A stretch of 49,232 nt of DNA from Gammaproteobacteria bacterium. Lineage in GTDB: Bacteria > Pseudomonadota > Gammaproteobacteria > UBA6429 > Thiohalophilaceae. The DNA is taken from positions 1 to 49,232 of the forward strand of contig WGLP01000020.1 of assembly GCA_016125505.1 (NCBI GenBank), read 5' to 3'. Position numbers and translations under genes: made by a program. The notes under the pieces were generated by a model. The model ran no database searches, had not been told where the DNA came from, and saw only the letters and a program-made list of their open reading frames with translations. Each line of letters begins with the position of its first letter. Within the stretch, counting starts at the first letter, position 1. Of this stretch, positions 34,243 to 43,533 are shown one piece after another.

Positions 34243-35604
34243 ATGGAGACGACACACCGATCCACGCGGATCATTTCGCTCAACACCTGTGCATCGATGC
34301 TGATTGCTGTGTTGCTATGGAATAACGCGTATGCCGCCAAGGCGCCGACGGAAGACAGTCTGTGGTACTACGAGATCGGCGGCGCGGAACCGGTGTCGGC
34401 ACCTGCCAATCCCTCCGTGGTTTCGGTCACGCTTGGTGGTTCGGCGCAGCTGGGTCTTGGTTACAGTTGCGGCAAATTCGATCCTGTCGCAGCGGTCACC
34501 AACACGCTGAACGACATCGGTGCCGGTGTCGACAACATGTTGAACGCCATGACCGCTGCGGCGAGCGCCGCTATCGCGTCCTTGCCCGCATTGATACTGC
34601 AACGAGCCAACCCCGGGCTTTACGACATGTTCCAGAATGCGTTGTTGCAGGCCAAGGAGACCATGCAACTCGCCACCAAGTCTTGCGAACAGATGGAAGC
34701 GGAGATTGCCAAGGGCAAGAATCCCTATGCCGATCTCATCACGCTGTCCAAGGGCAACGACTGGAAACTACAGATGGGCATCGGCGGCAACGACGCCGTG
34801 ACCGCGAAGGATGCGGTCGAGACATCCAACGGCAATAACGGTGTGCCGTGGATCGGCGGCCAGGCCGGTGGTTCTGGTCAGCCGGTGCTGGAGTTCACCG
34901 GCGACATCGTCAAGGCCGGTTACAACATCAACATGAACCGTCCCATCACCGCGGCGGGACCGGTACCGCCGGCTTCAGCAACACGGCTGTCCGAGGTTTG
35001 GGCCACACCCGCTGATGCCAGAGACTGGGTGGTGGATGTAGTGGGCGAGAATATTGTGACCACGTGTGATACCTGCCGCAAGGACAGCATCCCCGGCACC
35101 GGCCTGCTGCCGAAACTCTACCAGGAGTCCAGTGCGGTGACGGTGGAGGTTCAGAATCTGGTCAGTGGTGCTACGTCGCCGACGCTGGCAAACCTGGAAA
35201 ACATCACAGCGCCCGGCGTGGCGATTACGCGCCAGGTTATCGAAGCGATCCGGGAGATGCCGGCCTCAGAGCAGAGCCTGATCATGGGGCGGTTGGTCTC
35301 GGAGATCAGTACCGCGCGCACGGTGGAAAAGGCTCTGTTCGCCCGGCGACTACTACTTAGCGGTCGGCAGGTGCCGGAGGTCTACGCCACCGAGGTCGCC
35401 CGTGAACATGCCGACAAGTCCATCGCCGAGCTGGACAAGGAAATCGAGAACTTGCTGTTCGAGACACGCGTGCGCAAGGAGGTCGTCTCCGACACGGTGA
35501 GCATGTTGCTGCAACGTGCGGCCGCACGGCGCCAGTCATCCCTGAGCGCGCCAACCGTACCAACGATTGATCCGCGGCCCTTGAGCAATGGCCGGGTTCC
35601 GTAA
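34243..35604 (+). CDS. TIGR03755 ICE protein (TraH-like position)
   Basis: A 453-residue exported protein (signal peptide to about residue 28). SLWYYEIGGAEPVSAPANPSV near the N-terminus and the Cys-rich TTCDTCRKDSIPGTGLLPKLYQ fit the PFL_4711 family. The C-terminal 100 residues are helical (AREHADKSIAELDKEIENLL). ATG at 34243 has AAGGA at proper spacing; ATG at 34219 overlaps the previous stop and is the alternative. In gene order it takes the TraH place. Confidence 0.88.
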   Translation: METTHRSTRIISLNTCASMLIAVLLWNNAYAAKAPTEDSLWYYEIGGAEPVSAPANPSVVSVTLGGSAQLGLGYSCGKFDPVAAVTNTLNDIGAGVDNMLNAMTAAASAAIASLPALILQRANPGLYDMFQNALLQAKETMQLATKSCEQMEAEIAKGKNPYADLITLSKGNDWKLQMGIGGNDAVTAKDAVETSNGNNGVPWIGGQAGGSGQPVLEFTGDIVKAGYNINMNRPITAAGPVPPASATRLSEVWATPADARDWVVDVVGENIVTTCDTCRKDSIPGTGLLPKLYQESSAVTVEVQNLVSGATSPTLANLENITAPGVAITRQVIEAIREMPASEQSLIMGRLVSEISTARTVEKALFARRLLLSGRQVPEVYATEVAREHADKSIAELDKEIENLLFETRVRKEVVSDTVSMLLQRAAARRQSSLSAPTVPTIDPRPLSNGRVP

Positions 35605-35971
35605 CGGTTTTCCTATGCGCCGACGCTGGTTCGTCCTGCTGACGCTGTTGGCGTTTACCTTGGCGTTGGGCATCGGCGCCTTCCTCTGGAACGCGGTGCA
35701 AACGTCGTCCGTGGTTGCCATCCAGGGTCGGATCAAGATGATGAAGCCGGTCTTCACCGCGATTCGCCTGCTGGTGATCGGGTTGGTTGCGCTGTCATGG
35801 CCGGCTATTACTCGAACGCTCCATCGATGGGGACGTGTCGACGAGGGCGGGGCGGCGCGTCTACTGTCCCTGCGTTGGCGGATCGTGACCTGGCTCGTCG
35901 TGATCGAGCTGCTGCTCGGTCAGAACCTCCTCGGTCAGTTCCTGGCAGCATTTCATGGAGCCAGTGCATGA
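35588..35971 (+). CDS. Small ICE membrane protein, unknown
   Basis: A 127-residue protein with about three membrane helices (near 14-36, 57-74 and 95-118). It overlaps both neighbours (17 bp with TIGR03755, 4 bp with the TraG-like gene), so it is translated as part of this transfer unit. I do not recognise a named family; an equivalent small gene is commonly found here in related ICEs. An in-frame ATG at 35615 is also possible. Confidence 0.7.
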   Translation: MAGFRNGFPMRRRWFVLLTLLAFTLALGIGAFLWNAVQTSSVVAIQGRIKMMKPVFTAIRLLVIGLVALSWPAITRTLHRWGRVDEGGAARLLSLRWRIVTWLVVIELLLGQNLLGQFLAAFHGASA

Positions 35972-37533
35972 CCGTCGACAGCTATCTCGAACTTTTCACT
36001 ACCCTGTTCGGATGGGCGTTCTACGGCATCCTTTGGGACGTGCTGGTGGGAACGGGCATCGTGTTCCTGCCGTTTCTCGGCATCCTCATCGACAACTGGC
36101 GGGAGCCTGCTGAAGGTGGTCAGTTCGGGACGGTCACCGGACTATCGCTGCGCCGCATGGAGATCGAGCTGTTCATCGCGTTGCTGGTCGTGGTCCTGGC
36201 CGGACAGCCGGCTGCTCTGACACCGTTGAACGCCGGCACCCTCAGCTACACGCCACCGCCAACCTTAATCAATCCCACGCCCACGACTGCGACGGTCGCC
36301 GCGCCACAGAGCACCTACGGCACCACTGGCTTCACCGGTTCGCCGGCAACGGTGAACATCCCCGTGTGGTGGTATGCGGTGATGGCCATGACATCGGGGT
36401 TGAATCATGCCGTGGTCGAAGGACTGCCCTCGGCCGCGGATATGCGTACCTACGAACAACAAGCTCGACTGGCCACCATCGCGGACCCGCGCCTGCGACA
36501 GGAAGCCAGCGACTTCTTCAGTCAGTGCTACATCCCGGCTCGTTCTAAGTACCAGGCCGAGCGGCCGGCAACCGCCGCGGTCAATGCGTTGTTGGCGACG
36601 TACGGGCCGGACGATCCCGAGTGGATGGGCTCGCATGTCTATCGTGACACGACCGGTTACTACGACACCCTTCGACCGACCATGCAGATCTCGGGTTGGA
36701 CGTACAATGCGGCGCGCGACACGGAATACGATCCAGCCGCGCCACCGACGTGGGGCAAGCCCTACTGTAAGGAATGGTGGGAAGACGGATCGATCGGTCT
36801 GCGGGAGAAATTGATCAACGAGGCGGATGCGACTTCAGCCGGATTCTCGGGCCTCGTTGTAGCCGTGGCGCCGGCGCTGGCAACCGAGAAACAGAACGAT
36901 GCCGTCGCCCGCACTGTGCTCACCAACTCACCACCCAGCTGGTCGAACAACGACTTGGTGGCGAACAACTCAGGAACTACCGGGTGGCTCAGCACCGCCG
37001 AGAGCTGGGTCAAAGGCGGACTGGCCTCCGGCGGCGTGGTCACCGCGTCGGCAATGTTTTCGGTCACCATGACTGCGGTTCTGCAAGGACTTCCCATGGT
37101 GCAGGCCGTGCTGCTGCTCGGTATTTACGCATTGCTTCCCATGGTGGTAGTGCTATCGCGTTACTCCATCTCGATGATGGTGATCGGCGCCATGGCCATC
37201 TTCACCGTGAAGTTCTGGAGCGTGCTCTGGTATCTGGCGTTGTGGGTGGATCAGAATCTCATCATGTCCATGTATCCGGACGTGAACATCTTCCTGCAGA
37301 TCTTTGCTAATCCCGGCGAGCACGACATCAAACGCATGTTGCTCAACATGATCACGACCAGTCTCTATCTGGGCTTGCCGTTGCTGTGGAGTGGGATGAT
37401 GGCGTGGGCGGGGGTGCAGGTAGGACGGTCTATCAACAACGCGACAGCGCCGCTGGCGCGACCGACTGAAGATGCTGGTCGACAAGGCGGTGCGATGGGA
37501 AAGGCAGTAGTGAGTCGAGGACTCCGCCGCTAG
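35968..37533 (+). CDS. traG: TraG-like mating-pair stabilisation protein
   Basis: A 521-residue membrane protein: N-terminal helices (about 8-45 and 63-85), a large periplasmic part with YEQQARLATIADPRLRQEASDFFSQCYIPARSKY, then four or five helices after residue 350 with GLPMVQAVLLLGIYALLPMVVVLSRYS. This is the TraG N-terminal-like family of PFGI-1-type ICEs. ATG at 35968 overlaps the previous stop (ATGA). It is the last backbone gene on this strand in the window. It probably acts in mating-pair formation. Confidence 0.9.
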   Translation: MTVDSYLELFTTLFGWAFYGILWDVLVGTGIVFLPFLGILIDNWREPAEGGQFGTVTGLSLRRMEIELFIALLVVVLAGQPAALTPLNAGTLSYTPPPTLINPTPTTATVAAPQSTYGTTGFTGSPATVNIPVWWYAVMAMTSGLNHAVVEGLPSAADMRTYEQQARLATIADPRLRQEASDFFSQCYIPARSKYQAERPATAAVNALLATYGPDDPEWMGSHVYRDTTGYYDTLRPTMQISGWTYNAARDTEYDPAAPPTWGKPYCKEWWEDGSIGLREKLINEADATSAGFSGLVVAVAPALATEKQNDAVARTVLTNSPPSWSNNDLVANNSGTTGWLSTAESWVKGGLASGGVVTASAMFSVTMTAVLQGLPMVQAVLLLGIYALLPMVVVLSRYSISMMVIGAMAIFTVKFWSVLWYLALWVDQNLIMSMYPDVNIFLQIFANPGEHDIKRMLLNMITTSLYLGLPLLWSGMMAWAGVQVGRSINNATAPLARPTEDAGRQGGAMGKAVVSRGLRR

Positions 37534-37545
37534 AGTTGCGATTTG

Positions 37546-37794
37546 CTAGTCGTCGTACCAGCCGTAAGGATCGGCTCCCGCATCCAGTCGCCCGGTGCGG
37601 TGATTCAACTCACCTGACAGATCTGAATCATGTAGTCGACGTTCCTCGTCATGGTGAATTTCCGTCGAGGCAAAAAGCTCACGCAGGACACCGAGCAAGG
37701 CTATCGCCAGTCCGACGAGTAACATTCCAATTTTGCATAGGACGATTCCTGCTCGTGCCGGACGTTCATGATTGTTGGTGCTACGCTCATTCAT
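37546..37794 (-). CDS. Small single-helix protein convergent with traG
   Basis: An 82-residue protein with one membrane helix (about 15-38, GIVLCKIGMLLVGLAIALLGVL) and an acidic tail ending DPYGWYDD. In related ICEs a DUF3742 protein is encoded on the opposite strand in exactly this place and ends with a similar acidic, Tyr/Asp-rich motif; this may be a short relative, but the match is weak. No clear ribosome-binding site. Confidence 0.5.
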   Translation of the reverse strand: MNERSTNNHERPARAGIVLCKIGMLLVGLAIALLGVLRELFASTEIHHDEERRLHDSDLSGELNHRTGRLDAGADPYGWYDD

Positions 37795-37891
37795 GTTTTA
37801 ATGATAGGTGATCGCGGTGAACGTGAACAGCGCTGATTCGGTGAAAGCGAACATGTGTAAATCTTGTCGGGTACGAGAGTTGTTTCCGTCC

Positions 37892-37980
37892 GAGATACTG
37901 TAGAATAGGCAGGGAGAGGGGGCATCTCTACAGAGTTGGACGTTCTTTGCCCCAATCTGCTTGGTTCCTGAGGCTGTTAG
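37892..37980 (+). repeat. Left copy of diverged repeat flanking the efflux module
   Basis: It begins GAGATACTGTAGAAT and continues to TTGGACGTTCTTT-N5-ATCTGCTTGGTTC. A diverged copy in the same orientation is at 45485-45570 (shared blocks GAGATACTGTA, GACGTTCTTT and ATCTGCTTGGTTC, spacing different by 4 nt). No gene is in this 310 bp gap. Confidence 0.72.
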
Positions 37981-38070
37981 TTAGATGGATAATGCAGGTA
38001 AGAAACGAGATTATTCTCCATAAGGCCTCAGCAATTCGTGGTTCAATCCAGTGACAATGTATTCCTGCGA

Positions 38071-38099
38071 TTGACACACTACGACGGATGTCGTAGTGT
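38071..38099 (+). promoter_or_regulatory. Promoter with perfect 24 bp palindromic operator for BlaI
   Basis: TTGACA (38071-38076), 17 bp spacer and TAGTGT (38094-38099). The spacer and -10 are covered by a perfect inverted repeat ACACTACGAC-N4-GTCGTAGTGT (38076-38099). A BlaI-type dimer here would block RNA polymerase. The predicted transcription start coincides with the ATG at 38106, so the first mRNA may be leaderless. Confidence 0.82.
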
Positions 38100-38105
38100 T
38101 GCGCT

Positions 38106-38501
38106 ATGGTAGATTTTCGACTCCCTGCTGACGATTTGGAATACGCGGTGCTAGCCCTGCTCTGGGAGCTTGGTACCGCCTCAATCCGTAATTTGCACGA
38201 GCGGCTGGGAGTCCCAGTTGGCAACGCCTACACTACCACGGCAAAAGTCGTCGATCGCTTGCGCGACAAGGGATTGATTGCGCGGCGCCGCGAAGGCAAT
38301 ACCTTTGTCTATAGCCCTACCATCGACCAACACCGGATAGAGCGCGATCGTGCACGGCAGTTAGTCAGCCGCTTTCTCGGCCCCAATCCACATGCTGCTG
38401 TAGCGGCCCTCGTCGAAGCCGTCGGCGACATCGACCCCCAACTGCTCGAAGAACTCGAGCGCGCGACGCGACGCAAGAGGAAATCAAAGCATGGGACGTG
38501 A
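38106..38501 (+). CDS. BlaI/MecI/CopY-family repressor
   Basis: A 131-residue winged-helix repressor (PADDLEYAVLALLWELGTASIRNLHERLG, then AYTTTAKVVDRLRDKGLIARRREGNTFVY, and a C-terminal dimerisation helix set). In the BlaI family, repression ends when the M56 membrane protease, encoded next, causes its cleavage. The start has no ribosome-binding site and lies at the predicted transcription start. It overlaps the M56 gene by 11 bp. The perfect palindrome upstream is the probable operator. Confidence 0.92.
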   Translation: MVDFRLPADDLEYAVLALLWELGTASIRNLHERLGVPVGNAYTTTAKVVDRLRDKGLIARRREGNTFVYSPTIDQHRIERDRARQLVSRFLGPNPHAAVAALVEAVGDIDPQLLEELERATRRKRKSKHGT

Positions 38502-39387
38502 AACGTTGTTGATCATATTGCTGCTCCTCTTCGGTGGCGTTGTCACGCAAGTACTGGTCTGGTTTCCCCTGCCCGGTCTGCACCACAAAACTCAACTACG
38601 CAATGCCGAGCGCCGTGCCTGGCTGCGACTATGGCTCCCGCTGATACCCACCTTCATCGTAGGAGCGTGGTTATGCGGCTGGGCGTTGCAAGAGCCTGAT
38701 CCAGTACATGACCCTGTCGACAGTGGCATACTGATTACCGCCTGTTTGCCATACGCGATGATCGTCGCTCGGGCAGGTTTCCGGGCGATCTGGTCGTTGC
38801 TGCGCGAGCCGGTCGACATACCCATCTGCACGGTCGGCTTTCTGCAACCCAGGGTCGTGTTTTCCCCGCTTCTCGCTCGACGCCTGGACGAAGCGCAGTT
38901 GCAGGCGGCCTGGGAACACGAGCGCGCACACGCACGGCATCGCGATCCGCTGCGCATTTGGCTGGCTCAGATCGCTACGGATCTGCAATGGCCATGGCCA
39001 AGTGCCCGAGAACGCTTCACGACCTGGCTCGAAATGCTGGAATACACGCGTGATGAGGAGGCCCGCGTTTGCGGTGCATCCGGTGTCGATCTTGCATCAG
39101 CGATCCTTGCCACGCTTCGACACGCCTCCCCTGCGTTGCGAGCTCAAAACGTTTTACACCAGGGGGGTGTATCCACCCTGATCGGCGATCCACGAGCCTT
39201 GCAACGGCGGATCGCGCGGCTGCTTGCACCCTTACCCCGACAGGATGACACGGCAACACAAACAGGGGTGGGTTCGAAAGCCCTCATCGCGGTGCTGATC
39301 AGTACCTTGATCGTGGCCTACGCGCTCGGTGTCATGTATGGCGAAGTAGTTTTGCATCTCTTGTTTGCCTGGACATGGTCTCTCTAA
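38491..39387 (+). CDS. M56-family membrane metalloprotease (BlaR1-like), no sensor domain
   Basis: A 298-residue protein with about three N-terminal helices, a cytoplasmic zinc protease site AWEHERAHARHRDPL (HExxH with a downstream Asp, near residue 147), and a final membrane helix (about 270-292). BlaR1 and MecR1 have a further penicillin-binding sensor domain of about 250 residues, which is absent here. So the signal is not likely to be a beta-lactam; the short external loops or partner proteins may sense stress. It is coupled to the BlaI gene and overlaps the adaptor gene by 13 bp. Confidence 0.9.
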   Translation: MGRETLLIILLLLFGGVVTQVLVWFPLPGLHHKTQLRNAERRAWLRLWLPLIPTFIVGAWLCGWALQEPDPVHDPVDSGILITACLPYAMIVARAGFRAIWSLLREPVDIPICTVGFLQPRVVFSPLLARRLDEAQLQAAWEHERAHARHRDPLRIWLAQIATDLQWPWPSARERFTTWLEMLEYTRDEEARVCGASGVDLASAILATLRHASPALRAQNVLHQGGVSTLIGDPRALQRRIARLLAPLPRQDDTATQTGVGSKALIAVLISTLIVAYALGVMYGEVVLHLLFAWTWSL

Positions 39388-40457
39388 ACATGCGATGGCC
39401 GAGTACCGACTACGTAGTCACCTCCCTGCTTATTTGCGTTTGCCTGTACGCGACGTTTACCGCGAGAGCATGGGCAGCCGATACTGAGGGCACGGGTATC
39501 ATGACCGTGCACACCGAAACCCTCGCGCCTACCTTGCGGGCTTACGGTCAGGTCGAGGCGATTGCCGTTATCCCGGTGCGCACAATCTACCCGGGAACAC
39601 TGCGTGATTTGAGTGTCGTGCCTGGCGATGCCGTTAACGCAGGTGAAATTTTAGCGCGCATTGCCGGTCCGCGCATGCAGTCGTTGTTAACGCGCCGCGA
39701 GCAGGCACTGCGCAGCGAACAGGCACGCGAAAAATCTGCTAGCCGTGCATTAGCTATCCTGCGCAGTAAGTTCAAGATGCAACTGGCGACACAACAGGCC
39801 ATCAACGTCGCCGAAAGCGATCTGGCCACGGCACATGCGGCCGTGCAAACCGCCAGTGTTCAGCTTCAAGAAGCACGTAACCTGCAAGTTGTACGCGCGC
39901 CCGCCGCAGGCACTGTCTTGGCAGTGCACGCAAGCAATGGCGTACAGGCTACTGCTGACCAAGCCCTTATAACATTGCTGCCAACCGGCAAACTCTGGCT
40001 GCGTGCGAGTTATTACGGCGCTGATGTTGCACGACTGCACGTCGGCATGAAAGGGCGATTTCAGCCGGCTGACGGCAGCGAGGCTATTCCCGTCAAGGTC
40101 ACAGCCATTGCGTCCAGCGTGTCTCCCGATGGCGGGTATCATGTCGGTCTGCTCCCGGTGTCATCCGACTTACCAAAATCCTGGGTAAACGGACAGTGGG
40201 GGAAGGTGACGCTCGAGGGGGCCGCACAAACTATGATTCCGGTCCCCACCGCAGCGCTGATTCTGGATCGTGGACGCTGGTGGGTACTGGTGCACACCCC
40301 TCAGGGCGACAAACCACAACAGGTGATGCCCGGCCCCACTCAGGGCTGGCAGACCTGGATCGCGTCCGGTCTTCACGCTGGTGAACGGATCGTCGTCGAG
40401 GATGCCTTCCTGAAGTATCACCGGGGCATTGCGCGCGCCTACCAGCCGCCGGATTAA
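39375..40457 (+). CDS. RND efflux periplasmic adaptor (HlyD/MFP family)
   Basis: A 360-residue membrane-fusion protein. Signal sequence (ending AWA near residue 36), lipoyl half (VRTIYPGTLRDLSVVPGDAVNAGEILARI), a helical hairpin (about 105-165), the second lipoyl half (VVRAPAAGTVLAVHASNGVQ) and beta-barrel. It is the CusB/CzcB-type layout without a metal-binding N-terminus. ATG at 39390 is the alternative start. It links inner-membrane pump and outer-membrane channel. Confidence 0.9.
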   Translation: MVSLNMRWPSTDYVVTSLLICVCLYATFTARAWAADTEGTGIMTVHTETLAPTLRAYGQVEAIAVIPVRTIYPGTLRDLSVVPGDAVNAGEILARIAGPRMQSLLTRREQALRSEQAREKSASRALAILRSKFKMQLATQQAINVAESDLATAHAAVQTASVQLQEARNLQVVRAPAAGTVLAVHASNGVQATADQALITLLPTGKLWLRASYYGADVARLHVGMKGRFQPADGSEAIPVKVTAIASSVSPDGGYHVGLLPVSSDLPKSWVNGQWGKVTLEGAAQTMIPVPTAALILDRGRWWVLVHTPQGDKPQQVMPGPTQGWQTWIASGLHAGERIVVEDAFLKYHRGIARAYQPPD

Positions 40458-40461
40458 GGGC

Positions 40462-43400
40462 ATGCCGTCCGATATACGCATACCACGCCTGTTGCAACGC
40501 CGCCTGCTGTGGCTGCTCATTCTTGGTGCTGTGCTGTTGTGGGCTGTAGATGCCTTCGTACATACCCCCGTCGAGGTACTACCCCAGTTCAACTTTCCAC
40601 AAATCCGCGTCACCACCCATCTACCTGGTACGACCGCGACTGAACTTGAGCATTTGATCGTTTACCCACTCGAGAGTCAGATCCTGACCTTAACGAACTT
40701 GCAGAGTGTACGTTCGGTGATGGGTAACGGCACGGTCGAGATCAATGTGCGTTTTCGCCAGGGAAGCACTGCACAGCTCGATCTGCAAGCCGTTAATGGC
40801 GCGATTGACCGTGCCCGGCGACAGTTGCCTGCGCAGGTTCATCCCGTAGCGCAAATCATGGGCAATTCAATCAATGAGGTCGCTGATTACACGCTGCAGA
40901 TTCCAGCCGGTATAGCACCGGCCCGGGTGCAGCGTGTGGTGCAAACCAACATTGCACCGGCGTTGCGCGCGATCCCGGGTGTGCAATTCGTGCAGGTTTA
41001 TGGCACCGGCGACGAAGCACTCTGGATCCAGCCTGATCTGAATGCCATGCGCCGTTACAACATTGGCATCGAGGCGATCCTGCAAGCCGTGCGCTCCCAG
41101 ACACTGCTTGCACCGGCCGGTTATCTGACCCTCGGACATAACGATGTGATGATCGAGGCACGACACTTGCCGGTCCACATCGACCAACTCAATGCGCTTT
41201 CGGTTGCCACGCCCACCGGGCCGATACCATTACGGGCGCTAGCTAAGATCACCCGCGCGGCCGTACCGAGCCACAGTGCCGTGACGCTCGATGGCCGTCC
41301 CAGCGTTGCCCTGACGGTCATCAAGCAATCCGGGGCCTCGACACAGTCTGTCACGAAGGCGGTGCAGAGCGTGCTCGCACAGACACAGTCACAGCTTCCC
41401 GCCGGTGTCCGTTGGGTACAGACGTACAATCAAGGTCATCTGGTCGGCATCGTCGGTAGCGACCTCGGGCGTAATCTACTGATCGGCGCACTCCTGGCGG
41501 TGCTGGTGCTGTTCTGGGTACTGGGTGCTGGGCGTGGCATCGTTGTCCTCGCATTCAGCATTCCATTGTCATTGGCATTGAGCATCGCCGCGCTGCACAC
41601 ACTTGGGCAAGACCTGAACCTCATGACCTTCGGCGCGCTGTCGGTTGCGATCGGTATGTTGGCCGACGATGCGATCATTGTACTCGAGAGTATCTACCAT
41701 CGGTGGGAAAGCGGCGATGCACACTGGCAGGGGATTTTGCGTGGTCTCAGGAGCATCGTGATTCCGGACGTCACTGGCACCTTGACCACTATGTCGATCT
41801 ATATGCCGTTATTATTCGTTGGCGGACTGGTCGGGTTGTTCTTCATTCCGTTTTCGCTGGCGATGATCCTGGCGTTGCTGGCCTCGCTGCTGGTGTCGCT
41901 GACCCTCATTCCGCTTGGTCTGGGTTTTCTCGGCGCCAGACCGGGTGCAGGCACAAACAGCGGCAAACGCCTGCTAGGCAGGCTGCAGTATTGGAACGAA
42001 CGTCTATTCGAATGGGTTGCGCGCGCACCCCGTACCAGTCTGGCGATCACCTTCGCCGTGCTCCTGCTCAGCCTGGTGGGTCTGGTTCTGGTGCCAGTTA
42101 ACTTCCTGCCGCTACCCAACGAAGGCACCTTGTTGGAGTCATTCACTTTGCCGCCGGGTACCTCTTTACTGGATACGCGTGCGGCAGTGCAGAAAATCAC
42201 GCAACGGCTGCAACGCGACCCGGCCGTGGCCCATGTTTTTGCCCGCATCGGCTCCGCTTCGTCGACCACCTACACCGAGCCTGCTTACGCTGGCGAGATA
42301 CAGGTGGTGCTCAAACCCGGGGTGAGCGTCAATGCGCTGGACGCAATTGGCAATCGCATCCGCCACGAGTCGCAGTTGCCGGGCGTGCAACTTGCGGTGG
42401 GTACACCCACCATCGAGCGGGTCGGCGAGAGTCTCTCGGGCCTGCCGCAACCCTTCGTGATTCATGTCTTCGGTGCCAGCGTGTCCAAGCTGCGTCAGAT
42501 CGCGCAAGACATTGCTGCACGCCTGCGCAGTGTCTCGTCCTTGAGTGATGTGTTCAACAACGACGGCTATCCGGTCAGTCAGTTACAGATCGAACCCAAG
42601 GCGCAAGCCCTCGCCATCCATGGTCTGACGCCCACCACATTCTATGGACAACTCGAACCGTTGATCGATGGCCAGATTATCAGTCGTGTGCCCGAAGGTA
42701 ACGTGCCTCTCGACCTATATATAAGGTTAGCCGATGCACCGCAGCACTCGCTCAACGAACTGTCGGCCCTGCCCTTGCGCACGGCCGGTGGCTGGACACC
42801 GCTTGGCCAATTGGCCACGTTGCAACTGGTCGAAACGCCGAATCAGATCCGCCATATTGCCGGTGCACGCGCGTTGGACATTCTGGCCACGCCAACCGGA
42901 CCGCTGGGAAGCACCGAAGCGGCCGCACGCCGCGCCTTGGCCAGTTTGCATTTGCCGCCGGGCTACCGCATCAGTTTCGGCGGCCTTGCGGCCGAACTGG
43001 AACAGGCCGCACTGGGGCTACTGCTGGCGACGCTTGCCGCATTCGCGATCATGGTTGGCATCCTGCTGTTGCAATTCGACGGTCTGCTGATACCTGGCCT
43101 TCTACTGCTGGAGATCCCACTGGCACTGACCGGCGGGACGGTGGCGCTGGTGTTGAGCGGCGTGGGGTTAAATGCCACCGGCATGGTGGGCTTCCTGACC
43201 CTGGTGGGCATTGGCCTGAACCATTCCATCGTGTTGCTCGACCGGGTCCGCCATAACGAAAATACCGGCATGGTGGTGGAGGACGCCGTGCGCGAGGCCA
43301 TCCAGGTGCGCTTTCGTCCGATTGTGTTGACCGTAGTGACCGCAGTGCTCGGCATGTTGCCGACTGCGCTAGGCTTGGGTGAAGGGGCGGCGCCGGAGCA

Positions 43401-43533
43401 AGGGCTGGCCGTGGTGATCCTCGGTGGTCTTATCTGGAGTGCGCTGCGCAGCACCAACCTGATTCCGGCACTGTATCTGCACTGGCGGCGCAAGCAACTC
43501 GCCCGGCAGAGAACCACGGGGGAATCAGTGTGA
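40462..43533 (+). CDS. RND-family efflux pump, CusA/CzcA-like
   Basis: A 1023-residue inner-membrane pump with the 12-helix RND plan: helix 1 near 11-30, periplasmic PN1/PC1 (FPQIRVTTHLPGTTATELEHLIVYPLE), helices 2-6 with GALSVAIGMLADDAIIVLESIYHRW (proton-relay Asp pair), second periplasmic loop, and helices 8-12. It resembles heavy-metal (HME) more than drug pumps in the N-terminal part, but key Met/Cys metal sites are not obvious, so the substrate is open. ATG at 40462 is 5 nt after the adaptor stop; a TTG at 40429 is less likely. Confidence 0.92.
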   Translation: MPSDIRIPRLLQRRLLWLLILGAVLLWAVDAFVHTPVEVLPQFNFPQIRVTTHLPGTTATELEHLIVYPLESQILTLTNLQSVRSVMGNGTVEINVRFRQGSTAQLDLQAVNGAIDRARRQLPAQVHPVAQIMGNSINEVADYTLQIPAGIAPARVQRVVQTNIAPALRAIPGVQFVQVYGTGDEALWIQPDLNAMRRYNIGIEAILQAVRSQTLLAPAGYLTLGHNDVMIEARHLPVHIDQLNALSVATPTGPIPLRALAKITRAAVPSHSAVTLDGRPSVALTVIKQSGASTQSVTKAVQSVLAQTQSQLPAGVRWVQTYNQGHLVGIVGSDLGRNLLIGALLAVLVLFWVLGAGRGIVVLAFSIPLSLALSIAALHTLGQDLNLMTFGALSVAIGMLADDAIIVLESIYHRWESGDAHWQGILRGLRSIVIPDVTGTLTTMSIYMPLLFVGGLVGLFFIPFSLAMILALLASLLVSLTLIPLGLGFLGARPGAGTNSGKRLLGRLQYWNERLFEWVARAPRTSLAITFAVLLLSLVGLVLVPVNFLPLPNEGTLLESFTLPPGTSLLDTRAAVQKITQRLQRDPAVAHVFARIGSASSTTYTEPAYAGEIQVVLKPGVSVNALDAIGNRIRHESQLPGVQLAVGTPTIERVGESLSGLPQPFVIHVFGASVSKLRQIAQDIAARLRSVSSLSDVFNNDGYPVSQLQIEPKAQALAIHGLTPTTFYGQLEPLIDGQIISRVPEGNVPLDLYIRLADAPQHSLNELSALPLRTAGGWTPLGQLATLQLVETPNQIRHIAGARALDILATPTGPLGSTEAAARRALASLHLPPGYRISFGGLAAELEQAALGLLLATLAAFAIMVGILLLQFDGLLIPGLLLLEIPLALTGGTVALVLSGVGLNATGMVGFLTLVGIGLNHSIVLLDRVRHNENTGMVVEDAVREAIQVRFRPIVLTVVTAVLGMLPTALGLGEGAAPEQGLAVVILGGLIWSALRSTNLIPALYLHWRRKQLARQRTTGESV

